A stretch of DNA of 64,000 nucleotides from Herbaspirillum sp. meg3 (GTDB lineage: Bacteria; Pseudomonadota; Gammaproteobacteria; Burkholderiales; Burkholderiaceae_D), in the NCBI RefSeq assembly GCF_002257565.1, contig NZ_CP022736.1, positions 3,224,001-3,288,000 of the forward strand, written 5' to 3'. The number at the start of each line of letters is the position of its first letter. Position 1 is the first letter of the stretch. The notes below the pieces were generated by a model. It worked only from the letters and a program-made list of their open reading frames with translations, was not told the DNA's origin and did no database searches. Below are positions 38,697 to 47,623 of this stretch, one piece after another. A program made the position numbers and the translations under genes.

Positions 38697-39689
38697 ATGA
38701 TAAAAACCGATCTTCCCGAAATCATCCGCTGGGGCATCATCGGCTGCGGCGACGTCACCGAACGCAAGAGCGGCCCGGCCTATCAAAAGACACCCGGATT
38801 CGCGCTGCATGCGGTCATGCGCCGCGATGCAGACAAAGCAGCTGACTATGCGCAGCGTCACGGCGTCGCCAGGCACTATAGCGATGCAGATGCACTGATC
38901 GCAGATCCGGACATCGATGCCATCTACATCGCGACACCGCCCGACACGCACCTGCATTACGCACTCAAAGTCGCGGCGGCAAACAAGTCCTGCTGCATCG
39001 AAAAGCCGATGGCGCCACGTTACGACGACTGCCTGACGATCTGCGCCGCTTTCGAAACACTGAACCTTCCCTTGTTCGTCGCCTACTACCGGCGTTCATT
39101 ACCGCGCTTTGCGCAGATCAAGAGCTGGATCAACGAAGGCAAGATAGGAACCCCACGACACGTCAGTTGGCAATTCAGCCGCACGCCTTCGCTTACCGAC
39201 CTGGGTCGCGAGGCTAACTGGCGCACCGATGCCAGGATTGCGCCGGGAGGTTACTTCGACGATTTGGCCAGTCACGGACTGAATCTGTTTGCGCATTATT
39301 TTGGCGACATGCTGGAAGCATCAGGCTCCAGCACCAATCAACAAGGACTGTATTCCGCCAAAGACGCAGTGAGCGCGAGCTGGCTGCATGCTTCCGGCGT
39401 GACCGGCAGCGGCAGCTGGAATTTTGGCAGCTTCGAGCGCGTTGACCATGTTGAAATCACCGGCAGCGAAGGCAAGATTGTTTTTTCGATTTTTGGCGAT
39501 GTACCACTGACACTGACCAATGCCGGCGGCACGCAGCTAGTGGATATTGCGCATCCGGAAAACATCCAGCTCTACCACGTACGCAAGATGCACGAGCATT
39601 TACGCGGCACCGGCAAGCATCCTTCGACAGGGCGCGCGGCAGCACATACGAGCTGGGCAATGGACAGCATTTTGGGCAATCTCGTCTGA
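38697..39689 (+). CDS. Gfo/Idh/MocA-family oxidoreductase
   Basis: A 330-residue NAD(P)-dependent dehydrogenase. The N-terminal Rossmann domain begins IRWGIIGCGDVTERKSGPA. The conserved EKP in CIEKPMAPRYDDC contains the catalytic Lys. The C-terminal alpha/beta domain has PGGYFDDLASHGLNLFAHYFG with the family's Asp/His pair. Members oxidise sugars, inositols or related polyols, and the substrate is not evident. It lies 46 bases after cueR on the same strand, but a functional link with copper is unlikely. Confidence 0.9.
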   Translation: MIKTDLPEIIRWGIIGCGDVTERKSGPAYQKTPGFALHAVMRRDADKAADYAQRHGVARHYSDADALIADPDIDAIYIATPPDTHLHYALKVAAANKSCCIEKPMAPRYDDCLTICAAFETLNLPLFVAYYRRSLPRFAQIKSWINEGKIGTPRHVSWQFSRTPSLTDLGREANWRTDARIAPGGYFDDLASHGLNLFAHYFGDMLEASGSSTNQQGLYSAKDAVSASWLHASGVTGSGSWNFGSFERVDHVEITGSEGKIVFSIFGDVPLTLTNAGGTQLVDIAHPENIQLYHVRKMHEHLRGTGKHPSTGRAAAHTSWAMDSILGNLV

Positions 39690-39698
39690 CTGTTTCTG

Positions 39699-39734
39699 CG
39701 TTCGGAGCATGACGACACGTCGATGCTCCGAACG
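39699..39734. terminator. Long nested hairpin, weak terminator
   Basis: CGTTCGGAGCAT and ATGCTCCGAACG form a perfect 12-base stem, with GACG/CGTC nested inside. The poly-T tract is poor on both strands. It lies between the convergent oxidoreductase and cadR genes. Confidence 0.5.
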
Positions 39735-39760
39735 GTTTCCATCAAATGCGGTTCGTCGGT

Positions 39761-40213
39761 CTAATGACAGCCGCTACCGTGACTGCCCAGATTGACCGGT
39801 TTACTGTCGTCACTCATATTGGCAAGCCCCTGCAAGATGCCGCAATCCTTGACCGCCTGCGCGCTGTCGCATTGCGCGCGCAAACTCTTCAATTGCGTTT
39901 GCAATTTCTTCAACTCACTGATGCGTTGAGCGACGTGGCCGATATGCTTGTCCAGCAAGGCATTGACCTCGCCACAGTTGTCTTCCGGCGCATCGCGGAA
40001 TTGCAACAGACTGCGCACTTCATCGAGCGTCATATCAAGCGAGCGGCAGTGGCGAATGAATTGCAGGCGTTCGACATGGCCATCGCCATACAAGCGGTAA
40101 TTGCCTTGCGACCGCGTCGGTTGCGGCAACAAGGCCTCACGCTCGTAATAACGGATAGTTTCCACCGGACAATCGGTGCGTGCCGCCAGTTCACCTATCT
40201 TCAGGTTGTCCAT
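39761..40213 (-). CDS. cadR: Cd(II)/Pb(II)-responsive MerR-family regulator (CadR/PbrR)
   Basis: A 150-residue metal sensor. The MerR helix-turn-helix reads IGELAARTDCPVETIRYYEREALL, with the extra N-terminal Cys typical of the CadR/PbrR branch. Further metal-site Cys residues are in APEDNCGEVNALL and AQAVKDCGILQGL. The C-terminal tail ends HGSGCH, a His/Cys-rich extension also typical of CadR. It regulates the divergent ATPase gene at 40602 via the operator at 40267-40298. I start at 40213, with AAAGGAGCT upstream. The longer frame has no binding site. Confidence 0.93.
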   Translation of the reverse strand: MDNLKIGELAARTDCPVETIRYYEREALLPQPTRSQGNYRLYGDGHVERLQFIRHCRSLDMTLDEVRSLLQFRDAPEDNCGEVNALLDKHIGHVAQRISELKKLQTQLKSLRAQCDSAQAVKDCGILQGLANMSDDSKPVNLGSHGSGCH

Positions 40214-40266
40214 CGAGAGCTCCTTTGTCTTTGCATAACCGCCCTGCAAGCAGGGTCATTAAAGGC

Positions 40267-40298
40267 TTGACCCTGTAGTTGGTTTAGGGTTTTTAATA
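40267..40298 (+). promoter_or_regulatory. CadR/MerR-type promoter and operator of the ATPase gene
   Basis: TTGACC (-35, 40267-40272) is followed by the dyad ACCCTGTAGTTGGTTTAGGGT (40270-40290) and TTAATA (40293-40298) at a 20-base spacer. The stretched spacer with the dyad between the boxes is the MerR-family layout. It lies before the insertion of the 268-bp element. Confidence 0.8.
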
Positions 40299-40309
40299 TA
40301 CAGCAAGCC

Positions 40310-40577
40310 TAGGGCCTGCTATCAAGTAATTTGCGAATGCGAACGCGCGGCAGGCGTTGACTGCCTAGGCGCGGCGACGCGGCGTAGCGGTGCTACGGCA
40401 AGGAGTCGCAACAACGGCAGGCGACGCCTGCAGCCGTTCCCGAAGGGTTTCAACCAGAAGGCGCGCTGGCGGCGTTGCATGGCTTACAGGTGGGCCTACC
40501 ACCTGTTACGCCACGCGCCTTGCCAACACGCCTTCTGGTTGAAACGCATCTCGCAAATTACTTGATAACAGGCCCTA
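40310..40577. mobile_element. MITE-like 268-bp palindromic element with terminal inverted repeats
   Basis: The ends are inverted copies of about 30 bases: the left end starts GGGCCTGCTATCAAGTAATT and the right end ends AATTACTTGATAACAGGCCC. Both are flanked by TA, as expected for a Tc/mariner/IS630-type TA target duplication. A second inverted repeat, GTTTCAACCAGAAGGCG (40447-40463) and its complement (40529-40545), lies inside, and ACAGGTGG-CCACCTGT pairs in the centre. No ORF is evident. It was placed between the CadR promoter and the ATPase start codon, giving a leader of about 300 nt. Confidence 0.8.
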
Positions 40578-40601
40578 ATATTCTGCATATCAGGAGCACG
40601 C

Positions 40602-42881
40602 ATGTCCAATTGCTGTAACCACGATCACGGCCATCAACATGGCAAAAACCATGGCCATACCCATGAACACAATCATGACCACGCGCATGATCATGGCGAA
40701 GCCGTGTCCACCGTCGACAACATCAGGCCGAGCAGCCTGAAAGATGCCGAAGAAGCCGTCTTCTTCATCCAGAAGATGGATTGCCCGACCGAAGAAAAGC
40801 TGATCCGCGAACGCCTGTCCAACATGGATGGCATCGCGGCGATGCAGTTCAACCTGATTCAGCGCGAACTGACGGTGCAACATCGCCTGCCCTCGGTGGA
40901 ACCCATCGTAACCACTCTGGCTGCGCTCGACATGCTGCCCAAGGTCAAGAGCGATACGCTCGATGCGACAGTCGGTATCGATGACGACGATCACAGCGCG
41001 TCCTACGCCATTCCAAAACGCAAATGGCTGATGGTCGGCGTCGCAGCTGTTGCCGCGCTCGCGGCGGAAGGCGTCGCCTGGACCACCGGCAACGACCGCT
41101 CGCTCAGCGTCATCGCATTGGCATTGTTCGCGATTGCCGTCGGCGGCGTCGACACACTGAAAAAAGGCTGGATCGCGCTGCGCCATCTGTCGCTGAACAT
41201 GAACTTCCTGATGTCGCTGGCCGTCATCGGCGCGGCTATTATCGGCCAATGGCCGGAGGCGGCAGTGGTCATCGTGCTGTTCACGCTGGCCGAAATGATC
41301 GAGTCGCTGTCGCTGGATCGCGCGCGCAATGCCATCGCCGGATTGATGGCCATGTCGCCGGATCAGGCCACGGTGTTGCAGGATGGCGATTGGGTCAGCG
41401 TCGCCGCCAAACAAGTGGCATTGAATACTGAGGTACGTGTCAAGCCGGGTGAACGCATCCCTCTTGACGGCGTCGTCACCGATGGTCAGCCCGCCATCAA
41501 TCAGGCACCGATTACCGGTGAAAGCATGCCGGTCGCCAAACAGTCGGGCGATCAGGTGTTTGCCGGCACCATCAACGGCAATACCTCCTTCGACTATCGC
41601 GTCACCGCCGTGCAAAGCGAATCAACGCTGTCGCGCATCGTCAAAAGCGTGCAGCAAGCGCAAGGCCAGCGCGCACCGACGCAACGCTTCGTCGATCAGT
41701 TTGCGCGCTATTACATTCCCGCCGTGGTGGCCGTGGCAGTGCTGGTGGCAGTGTTGCCACCGCTGCTGTTCAACGCGCCGTTCTATCCTTGGCTGTACAA
41801 GGCGCTGGTATTGCTGGTGATCGCCTGCCCTTGCGCACTGGTGATATCCACGCCCGTGACCATCGTCAGCGGATTGGCTGCGGCGGCGCGCCACGGCATC
41901 CTGATCAAAGGTGGCGTCTATCTGGAACAAGGCCGTTTGCTCAAGGCATTGGCACTCGACAAAACCGGCACCATCACGCACGGGAAACCCGTCGTCACCG
42001 ATGTGCAGCTCTTGTCCGACGGCGATGAGACAAGCCTGCTCACGCATGCCGCCAGCCTCGCCCTGCGCTCTGATCATCCGGTGTCGGCAGCGATTGCTGC
42101 GCTCTGGAAAAACCAGCAGACCGAGGCGATTGCAGAAGACGTCAGCGACTTTGAAGCGCTGACCGGACGCGGCGTACAAGGGAGCATCGGCGGCAGCGCA
42201 TTTTATCTCGGCAATCATCGTTTGGTGCACGAACTTGGCATGTGCAGCCCTGCGCTGGAAGAACGTTTGCTGGCGCTGGAAAAGCAAGGCAAGACGACAA
42301 CCATCCTGTGCCGCGACGGCAAAGCGGTGCTGCTGCTGGCGGTCGCCGATACGGTGCGCGACAGCAGCCGCGATGCAATTGCCCAATTGAAAAAACTCGG
42401 CGTCAGCGTCACCATGCTGACCGGCGACAACGTCCATACCGCGCGCGCCATTGCTGACATCGTGCAACTTGACGATGCGCGTGGAGATCAACTGCCGGAA
42501 GACAAACTCAACGCCATCGGCGACATGATCGAGAAACACGCTTACGTGGGCATGGTCGGCGACGGCATCAATGATGCACCTGCACTGGCACGTGCGCAGA
42601 TCGGTTTTGCCATGGGTGCCGCAGGTACCGATACCGCACTGGAGACGGCCGACGTCGCACTGATGGATGACGATCTGCGCAAGATTCCCGACTTCATCCG
42701 CCTGAGCAAAAGGACGCATCGCGTGCTGATGCAAAACATCACGATTGCGCTCGGCATCAAGGCAGTTTTTCTCGTCCTCGCGCTGACCGGTGAAAGCTCC
42801 CTGTGGATGGCCGTATTCGCCGATATGGGAGCGAGCCTGATCGTTGTCTTCAATGGTCTGCGGCTGGTGCGTTCGCTTTAA
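40602..42881 (+). CDS. cadA: Cd/Zn/Pb-exporting P1B-type ATPase
   Basis: A 759-residue heavy-metal pump. The first 35 residues are strikingly His-rich with CC at residues 4-5 (HDHGHQHGKNHGHTHEHN) and could bind metal directly. An HMA-like domain follows with the site KMDCPTEE. The CPC motif is in VIACPCALVISTP and the phosphorylation loop LDKTGTITHGKP. MVGDGINDAPALARAQIGFAMG closes the site. The SxSL-type C-terminal membrane region and the divergent CadR favour Cd(II)/Zn(II)/Pb(II) over Cu. The start has AGGAG upstream. Confidence 0.93.
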   Translation: MSNCCNHDHGHQHGKNHGHTHEHNHDHAHDHGEAVSTVDNIRPSSLKDAEEAVFFIQKMDCPTEEKLIRERLSNMDGIAAMQFNLIQRELTVQHRLPSVEPIVTTLAALDMLPKVKSDTLDATVGIDDDDHSASYAIPKRKWLMVGVAAVAALAAEGVAWTTGNDRSLSVIALALFAIAVGGVDTLKKGWIALRHLSLNMNFLMSLAVIGAAIIGQWPEAAVVIVLFTLAEMIESLSLDRARNAIAGLMAMSPDQATVLQDGDWVSVAAKQVALNTEVRVKPGERIPLDGVVTDGQPAINQAPITGESMPVAKQSGDQVFAGTINGNTSFDYRVTAVQSESTLSRIVKSVQQAQGQRAPTQRFVDQFARYYIPAVVAVAVLVAVLPPLLFNAPFYPWLYKALVLLVIACPCALVISTPVTIVSGLAAAARHGILIKGGVYLEQGRLLKALALDKTGTITHGKPVVTDVQLLSDGDETSLLTHAASLALRSDHPVSAAIAALWKNQQTEAIAEDVSDFEALTGRGVQGSIGGSAFYLGNHRLVHELGMCSPALEERLLALEKQGKTTTILCRDGKAVLLLAVADTVRDSSRDAIAQLKKLGVSVTMLTGDNVHTARAIADIVQLDDARGDQLPEDKLNAIGDMIEKHAYVGMVGDGINDAPALARAQIGFAMGAAGTDTALETADVALMDDDLRKIPDFIRLSKRTHRVLMQNITIALGIKAVFLVLALTGESSLWMAVFADMGASLIVVFNGLRLVRSL

Positions 42882-42887
42882 CTCGCC

Positions 42888-44279
42888 CTACCACTCCGGT
42901 TGCGCCGAACCCAAGGGCGCAGCCGGCCGATCCCATGACATGCTTGTACTGCCAACCTCGACTGCACCACGCAGGCGTTGTGCCGGCCCCCAGAATGTCT
43001 GTTCAATCGCCGGCGCCAGATCATCCTTGTTTTCCGGCACCAGGATTTCATCGACCTGCTGTCCCGATCCGGTCACCAGCAATTGCGCCATGCGTGCCAG
43101 CGAAGTATGCACCTCAGCGCCCTTCCCAGTCTTCAGCCTTTGCGTCAATCCACGGATGGCTGCCGTCGCCATGAGATAGCCGGTAGCATGATCGAGCGCC
43201 TGCACCGGCAGCGGTGTCGGCTTATCACGCCCGAGTTGACGCATCCCTGCTTCGGCGATGCCGCTGCTCATTTGCACCAGGCTGTCGAAACCGCGGCGCG
43301 TCTTCCACGGGCCGCTCCAACCGTAAGCATCGAGACTGACATCAACCAGCGCAGGATTGATGCGGCGACGATTTTCTGCATCGAAACCCATGCCCGCCAA
43401 TGCGTCCGAGCGATAGCCATGCACCAGCACATCAGCCTGCGCCAGCAACTGCGTAAAGATTTCCTGCCCTAGCGACGTACGCAAATCCAACCGCGCACAG
43501 CGCTTGCCCGGCACCATGTCCGGGATCACGCCGGGTTCGTCCCAGCTTGCCGGATCGATGCGTAGCACGTCGGCACCGAACCCGGCCATGAAACGCGTTG
43601 CCGTCGGCCCTGCCAGCACGCGCGTCAGATCCAGCACGCGAATGCCTTGCAAAGGACGTTGTCTGCCGATGGCCCAGTCAGGTTTGGCCGCCGCCGGCCC
43701 GTCAACGATGTGCAACAAGGGTTCGCTGCTGACTGCCATGCCTTGCGGATGAACGCGCCACTGATCCGTCGTGCGCATGACCGCCGCGCAACCACCTTGA
43801 GCGACCACCGCGATTTCCAGCTCCTCCGCCGACCAGCCGGCCACTGCCGCTGTGACCGCAGCACGATCCACTGTTGCATCCAGCACGGTCAATGCCGCCG
43901 CCCGATGATGCGGCGCGTTGGTGTGCAGACGTATCCAACCGTCCGCTGCCTGATAGTCGCCAGCAACTGCGTCCCACAAGGCCGGCGCCTCCCAACCCTG
44001 CGGCCGTAAAGAAATCCCGAACCAGAATGAGGCCAGCCGGCGGTCGGCATGAACTTCGGCGAGATCGTTACCGGCTGCATGAAGTAATTCGGCAACGGCG
44101 AGACCTGCGGCACCCATTGCACCGACCGCCAGGTCAGTCACCGCAAAGATTGACGGCAAGCTACCGCTTCCGGTCAGTTGTACTTGTTCGAGATGATGGC
44201 GCTCGCCCTTGGCGGCCAGCCAGATTTCACGCAGAAAGCCGCGTGCGCTTGCTTCTGAAACAGCAGCCAGAGTGGACAT
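42888..44279 (-). CDS. CaiB/BaiF-type (class III) CoA transferase
   Basis: A 463-residue protein of the family that moves CoA between carboxylic acids. The central region GIRVLDLTRVLAGPTATRFM and GADVLRIDPASWDE are the usual N-terminal signatures of the fold, here preceded by about 180 residues that resemble a partial CaiB domain. RCARLDLRTSLGQEIFTQLL follows. The layout, a full domain fused behind a partial one, is that of the long CaiB-related proteins. The substrate is unknown. It faces the HTH-citrate synthase gene across 114 bases with a palindrome. Confidence 0.86.
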   Translation of the reverse strand: MSTLAAVSEASARGFLREIWLAAKGERHHLEQVQLTGSGSLPSIFAVTDLAVGAMGAAGLAVAELLHAAGNDLAEVHADRRLASFWFGISLRPQGWEAPALWDAVAGDYQAADGWIRLHTNAPHHRAAALTVLDATVDRAAVTAAVAGWSAEELEIAVVAQGGCAAVMRTTDQWRVHPQGMAVSSEPLLHIVDGPAAAKPDWAIGRQRPLQGIRVLDLTRVLAGPTATRFMAGFGADVLRIDPASWDEPGVIPDMVPGKRCARLDLRTSLGQEIFTQLLAQADVLVHGYRSDALAGMGFDAENRRRINPALVDVSLDAYGWSGPWKTRRGFDSLVQMSSGIAEAGMRQLGRDKPTPLPVQALDHATGYLMATAAIRGLTQRLKTGKGAEVHTSLARMAQLLVTGSGQQVDEILVPENKDDLAPAIEQTFWGPAQRLRGAVEVGSTSMSWDRPAAPLGSAQPEW

Positions 44280-44345
44280 ACCAGACCTCGCATCGTGAAG
44301 ATAAATGAAGATGACTGAAGCATATTCCGCTCGTTTTAATTGTCA

Positions 44346-44368
44346 ATATTGATTAATATAATCAATAT
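44346..44368. promoter_or_regulatory. Perfect palindrome ATATTGATTA-ATA-TAATCAATAT
   Basis: Two 10-base arms separated by three bases lie midway between the divergent CoA transferase and citrate synthase-like genes. The arms are AT-rich, so promoter elements overlap. It is a good candidate operator for the HTH domain of the citrate synthase-like protein, or for another dimeric regulator. Confidence 0.6.
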
Positions 44369-44393
44369 AAACAGCTATTTTCTATTCGACACC

Positions 44394-45623
44394 ATGCCTG
44401 CTTACCTGAGTTCCGCCGAAGCCGCCGCTGCGCTCGGCGTGTCGCGCCAGACCTTGTATGCCTACGTCAGCCGCGGCCTGCTGACCGCTCAATCCGACAA
44501 TAAGGTGCGCGAAAGCCGTTACCTCGCAGAAGAAGTCAAACGTCTCGCCACGCAACGCACACGCGGACGCAAACCGAAAGAAGTCGCCAAGGCCACGCTC
44601 AGTTGGGGATTACCAGTCTTGGAATCCGCCATTACGCTGATCGAAGACGGGCGGCTCTACTATCGGGGCCACGACGCGGTCACGCTCGCAGCGACAAAGA
44701 GCGTAGAAGACGTCGCCGCCTTGCTGTGGAACTGCAGCACGCCGCAAGCCTTCGCTTCCAACGACGTACCAGTCCATGCCGCCACTGCCGGCATGCTCAA
44801 ACACTTCAACGAACGCCGCGCCGAAGACTCGTTGCTGCCGCTGTTCACTATCGCCAGCGACGATACCGCCACCGCAGTCTGGCAAACCTCGCCGGAGCGT
44901 GTCGCAGAGGGCTGCGGCGTACTCCTGCGCCTGCTCGCGGCCAGCTTGCTCGGTACACGACCAAGTGCCGCCCCGATCCACGAGCAATGCGCCAAAGCGT
45001 GGAAGCTCGACGAGCAAGGTACGGCACTGATCCGCATGGCGCTGATCCTGTGCGCCGATCACGAACTCAATGCGTCCAGCTTCACGGCGCGCTGCGTAGC
45101 CTCCACCGGCACCAGTCTGCGCGCCTCGGTGATTGCCGGACTGGCAGCGCTCACCGGCGGCAAACACGGCGGTACGACGGCGCGTGTTGAAGCGATGTTT
45201 GATGAGATTGATATTCAAGCCGGCAGCAAAAATATTGCCGACAAAATGCAGCAGCGCCTGACGCGCGGTGAAGACCTGCCGGGTTTCGGCCACCACCTGT
45301 ATCCCGATGGCGACGTGCGCGCCATCGCCTTGCTCGAAAATATCCTGCCGCAACATCCCGCGTGGCAGGAAATGATCAAGGCGGCCCACGCCCTGATCGG
45401 CCATCATCCCTCAGTCGATTTTGCATTGGTCGCCGTACGACGGCATTTGAAATTGCCGGTCGGCGCGGCGTTCGGCCTGTTTGCGCTGGGACGCGGCATG
45501 GGCTGGATCGCGCAGGCGCTGGAACAGCGTGCCACGGGCGAACTGATCAGACCGCGTGCGGCTTACATCGGCCCGCGTCCATCGCAGCTCTCCATGCAAG
45601 CACCCATAAATCTCGTAAAATAA
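44394..45623 (+). CDS. Citrate synthase-like protein with N-terminal MerR-type helix-turn-helix
   Basis: A 409-residue protein. Residues 5-45 form a helix-turn-helix (LSSAEAAAALGVSRQTLYAYVSRG). The rest is a citrate synthase domain: GFGHHLYPDGDVRA carries an active-site His region, TARVEAMFDEI and VDFALVAVRRHLKLPVGAAF complete the fold. GKHGG is the equivalent of the conserved GxxHGG. Known members of this HTH-fused group are sometimes annotated as citrate synthase/helix-turn-helix proteins with no proven activity. It may sense acyl-CoA and regulate the divergent CoA transferase gene (inference). I start at 44394; an upstream ATG at 44340 lies within the palindrome region. Confidence 0.85.
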   Translation: MPAYLSSAEAAAALGVSRQTLYAYVSRGLLTAQSDNKVRESRYLAEEVKRLATQRTRGRKPKEVAKATLSWGLPVLESAITLIEDGRLYYRGHDAVTLAATKSVEDVAALLWNCSTPQAFASNDVPVHAATAGMLKHFNERRAEDSLLPLFTIASDDTATAVWQTSPERVAEGCGVLLRLLAASLLGTRPSAAPIHEQCAKAWKLDEQGTALIRMALILCADHELNASSFTARCVASTGTSLRASVIAGLAALTGGKHGGTTARVEAMFDEIDIQAGSKNIADKMQQRLTRGEDLPGFGHHLYPDGDVRAIALLENILPQHPAWQEMIKAAHALIGHHPSVDFALVAVRRHLKLPVGAAFGLFALGRGMGWIAQALEQRATGELIRPRAAYIGPRPSQLSMQAPINLVK

Positions 45624-45658
45624 CGAGTCCATTTTCAAGCAGTGCTACACTACGGCCT

Positions 45659-46108
45659 ATGACTTCGCGCGTAAAAATCCTCCTGCTCTGGCTGCTGGCC
45701 TTTGCGATTCCCGTTCAGGGGTTCGCTGCCGCGGTGCAGATGGGTTGCGCGCCTTCGCAGTTGGCGCCGGCAATCCATGAGGTCGCAGCACCCGCCGCTT
45801 CACTGCATGAGCATGCCGGTCATGACATGCATGGAACGCACACCATGCACACCATGCACGATGCCGATATAAGCGCGCAAGCCGACACTGGCCCCGCCGC
45901 TGATCATCCCATGCAGCATCAGCACAAAGCGTCTGCCGCGTCGTGCAGCTCTTGCAGCGTCTGCACCATCGGCGCCATTCTGCCGCTGGCGCTGGACAAG
46001 CTCATCAACCTGCCCGTCTCGGCAGACATTCACGTCGCCATGGCACAACATGGTTTCGTCGGCTATACGCCGGAAAATCCCGAACGTCCCCCTTCACTGC
46101 CCGTGTAA
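45659..46108 (+). CDS. Secreted His/Met-rich protein, DUF2946-like, copper-linked
   Basis: A 149-residue protein. A signal-like helix (ILLLWLLAFAIPVQGFAAA) is followed by a His/Met-rich central region (residues 48-90) with repeated HxM and MHxxH patterns, then a CSSCSVC motif. It resembles DUF2946-type periplasmic proteins linked to copper genes, and can plausibly bind Cu. It is the first gene of the operon with the TolC-type and multicopper oxidase genes, and starts 35 bases after the citrate synthase-like gene. The start is chosen at the ATG that begins the signal peptide. Confidence 0.78.
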   Translation: MTSRVKILLLWLLAFAIPVQGFAAAVQMGCAPSQLAPAIHEVAAPAASLHEHAGHDMHGTHTMHTMHDADISAQADTGPAADHPMQHQHKASAASCSSCSVCTIGAILPLALDKLINLPVSADIHVAMAQHGFVGYTPENPERPPSLPV

Positions 46109-46219
46109 TCACTGAAGCTGCCTGAGCGGAGCGAGCTGGCATTGCTCCGTCCGCAGTTTCTTGCAACCGTTCCGGCGTTGACATCCCGCCGGTGAACACT
46201 TCGTTTGCACGAGGCTTAC

Positions 46220-47623
46220 ATGAATACATTTTACCCTTTGCGGAAACTCGCACCGCCGCTGCTCGCCCTTGTGCTGAGCGGTTGTGCGAGCTTCAGCGCC
46301 GACGGCGGCTTTGACGCCGTCAACCAGACCGCTCAACAGCGGCTCCACAAACAAACCGGCTGGAGCCGTTCCGAACAGGAGGCAGACAGCGTGACACAAC
46401 GCGTGCGCGTCATGCTATCCAAACCACTCGGCATCGATGATGCCGTGCAGATCGCCTTGCTCAACAATCGCGAGCTGCAAGCGTCTTACAGTGAACTCGG
46501 CATTGCCGAAGCCGATCTGGTGCAAGCCGGGCGACTGCCCAATCCCGGCTTCAGCTTCGGCCGTACGCACACCGGCGACGACATCAAGATTGACCGCAGT
46601 CTGACGCTGTCGGTGATGAGTTTGCTGACCATGCCGGCCACCTCGCGTATCGAAGCACGCCGCTTCGAGCAGACCAAACTGAAACTTGCCGACGCCATGC
46701 TGCGAACTGCCGCAATGACACGTAAGGCCTACTACCAGAGCATCGCGGCAACGCAGAGCGTGCGCTACCAAGAGCAGGTTCTTCAGGCCGCAGAAGTCGC
46801 ACATGAACTGGCCGCCCGCATGGCGAAACAAGGCAATTTTTCGCGCCTGGATGCCGCACGCGAACAAGCTTTTTATCTGGAGACTTCTGCGCAACTGACA
46901 CGTGCTCGCACACAGGCGATGCAAGAAAACGAGAACCTCATGCGTCTGCTGGGCCTGCGCAAGCAAGACGGCACGCTGCAATTACCATCTCGCCTTCCTG
47001 ATTTGCCGAAGAGTGCCATCACGCTCGACAACAGCGAACAAGTCGCCATGGAACAGCGGCTCGACGTGCAATCGGCAAAGCTGGAAGTCGCCGCGCTGCA
47101 AGGCTCGCTCGGTCTGACCAAAGCCACACGCTTCATCAACGTGCTCGATCTTGGCTACATCCGCAATGCAGAAAGCGGCAAGCCTGCAGAAATCGGCTAT
47201 CAAGCCAGCATCGAGATTCCCTTGTTCGACTGGGGTGGTGCCCGCGTCGCCAAGGCCGAGGCAATCTACATGCAGGCAGTCCATCGTCTCGCCGCCACTG
47301 CCGTGCAGGCACAGTCGGAAGTACGCAGCGCCTACGCCGTCCAACAGCATGCCTACCTGCTGGCGCGCCAATATCAGGACGAAGTGGTACCGCTGCGCAA
47401 ACGCATCTCCGACGAATACCTGCTGCGCTACAACGGCATGCTGGCGAGTGTGTTCGAACTGCTGGCCGATGCACGCGAACAAGCCAACGCCGTCAACGCC
47501 GCCATTGATGCCGCACGCGATTACTGGATCGCCGACAGCGACTTGCAACTGGCGCTGGGCGGGCCGACATCAAGTGTAACGACATCGGCACAAAACAAGA
47601 CTGAAGGAAAAATCCATGAGTAA
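46220..47623 (+). CDS. TolC-family outer-membrane efflux lipoprotein
   Basis: A 467-residue outer-membrane factor. The signal peptide ends with the lipobox LVLSGC, so the mature protein begins with a lipidated Cys. Two OEP repeats form the alpha-helical tunnel, for example LLNNRELQASYSELGIAEADL and RLDVQSAKLEVAALQGSLGLT. In copper loci these proteins work with RND pumps to expel Cu. The ATG at 46220 begins the lipoprotein signal. It overlaps the multicopper oxidase gene by eight bases. Confidence 0.9.
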   Translation: MNTFYPLRKLAPPLLALVLSGCASFSADGGFDAVNQTAQQRLHKQTGWSRSEQEADSVTQRVRVMLSKPLGIDDAVQIALLNNRELQASYSELGIAEADLVQAGRLPNPGFSFGRTHTGDDIKIDRSLTLSVMSLLTMPATSRIEARRFEQTKLKLADAMLRTAAMTRKAYYQSIAATQSVRYQEQVLQAAEVAHELAARMAKQGNFSRLDAAREQAFYLETSAQLTRARTQAMQENENLMRLLGLRKQDGTLQLPSRLPDLPKSAITLDNSEQVAMEQRLDVQSAKLEVAALQGSLGLTKATRFINVLDLGYIRNAESGKPAEIGYQASIEIPLFDWGGARVAKAEAIYMQAVHRLAATAVQAQSEVRSAYAVQQHAYLLARQYQDEVVPLRKRISDEYLLRYNGMLASVFELLADAREQANAVNAAIDAARDYWIADSDLQLALGGPTSSVTTSAQNKTEGKIHE

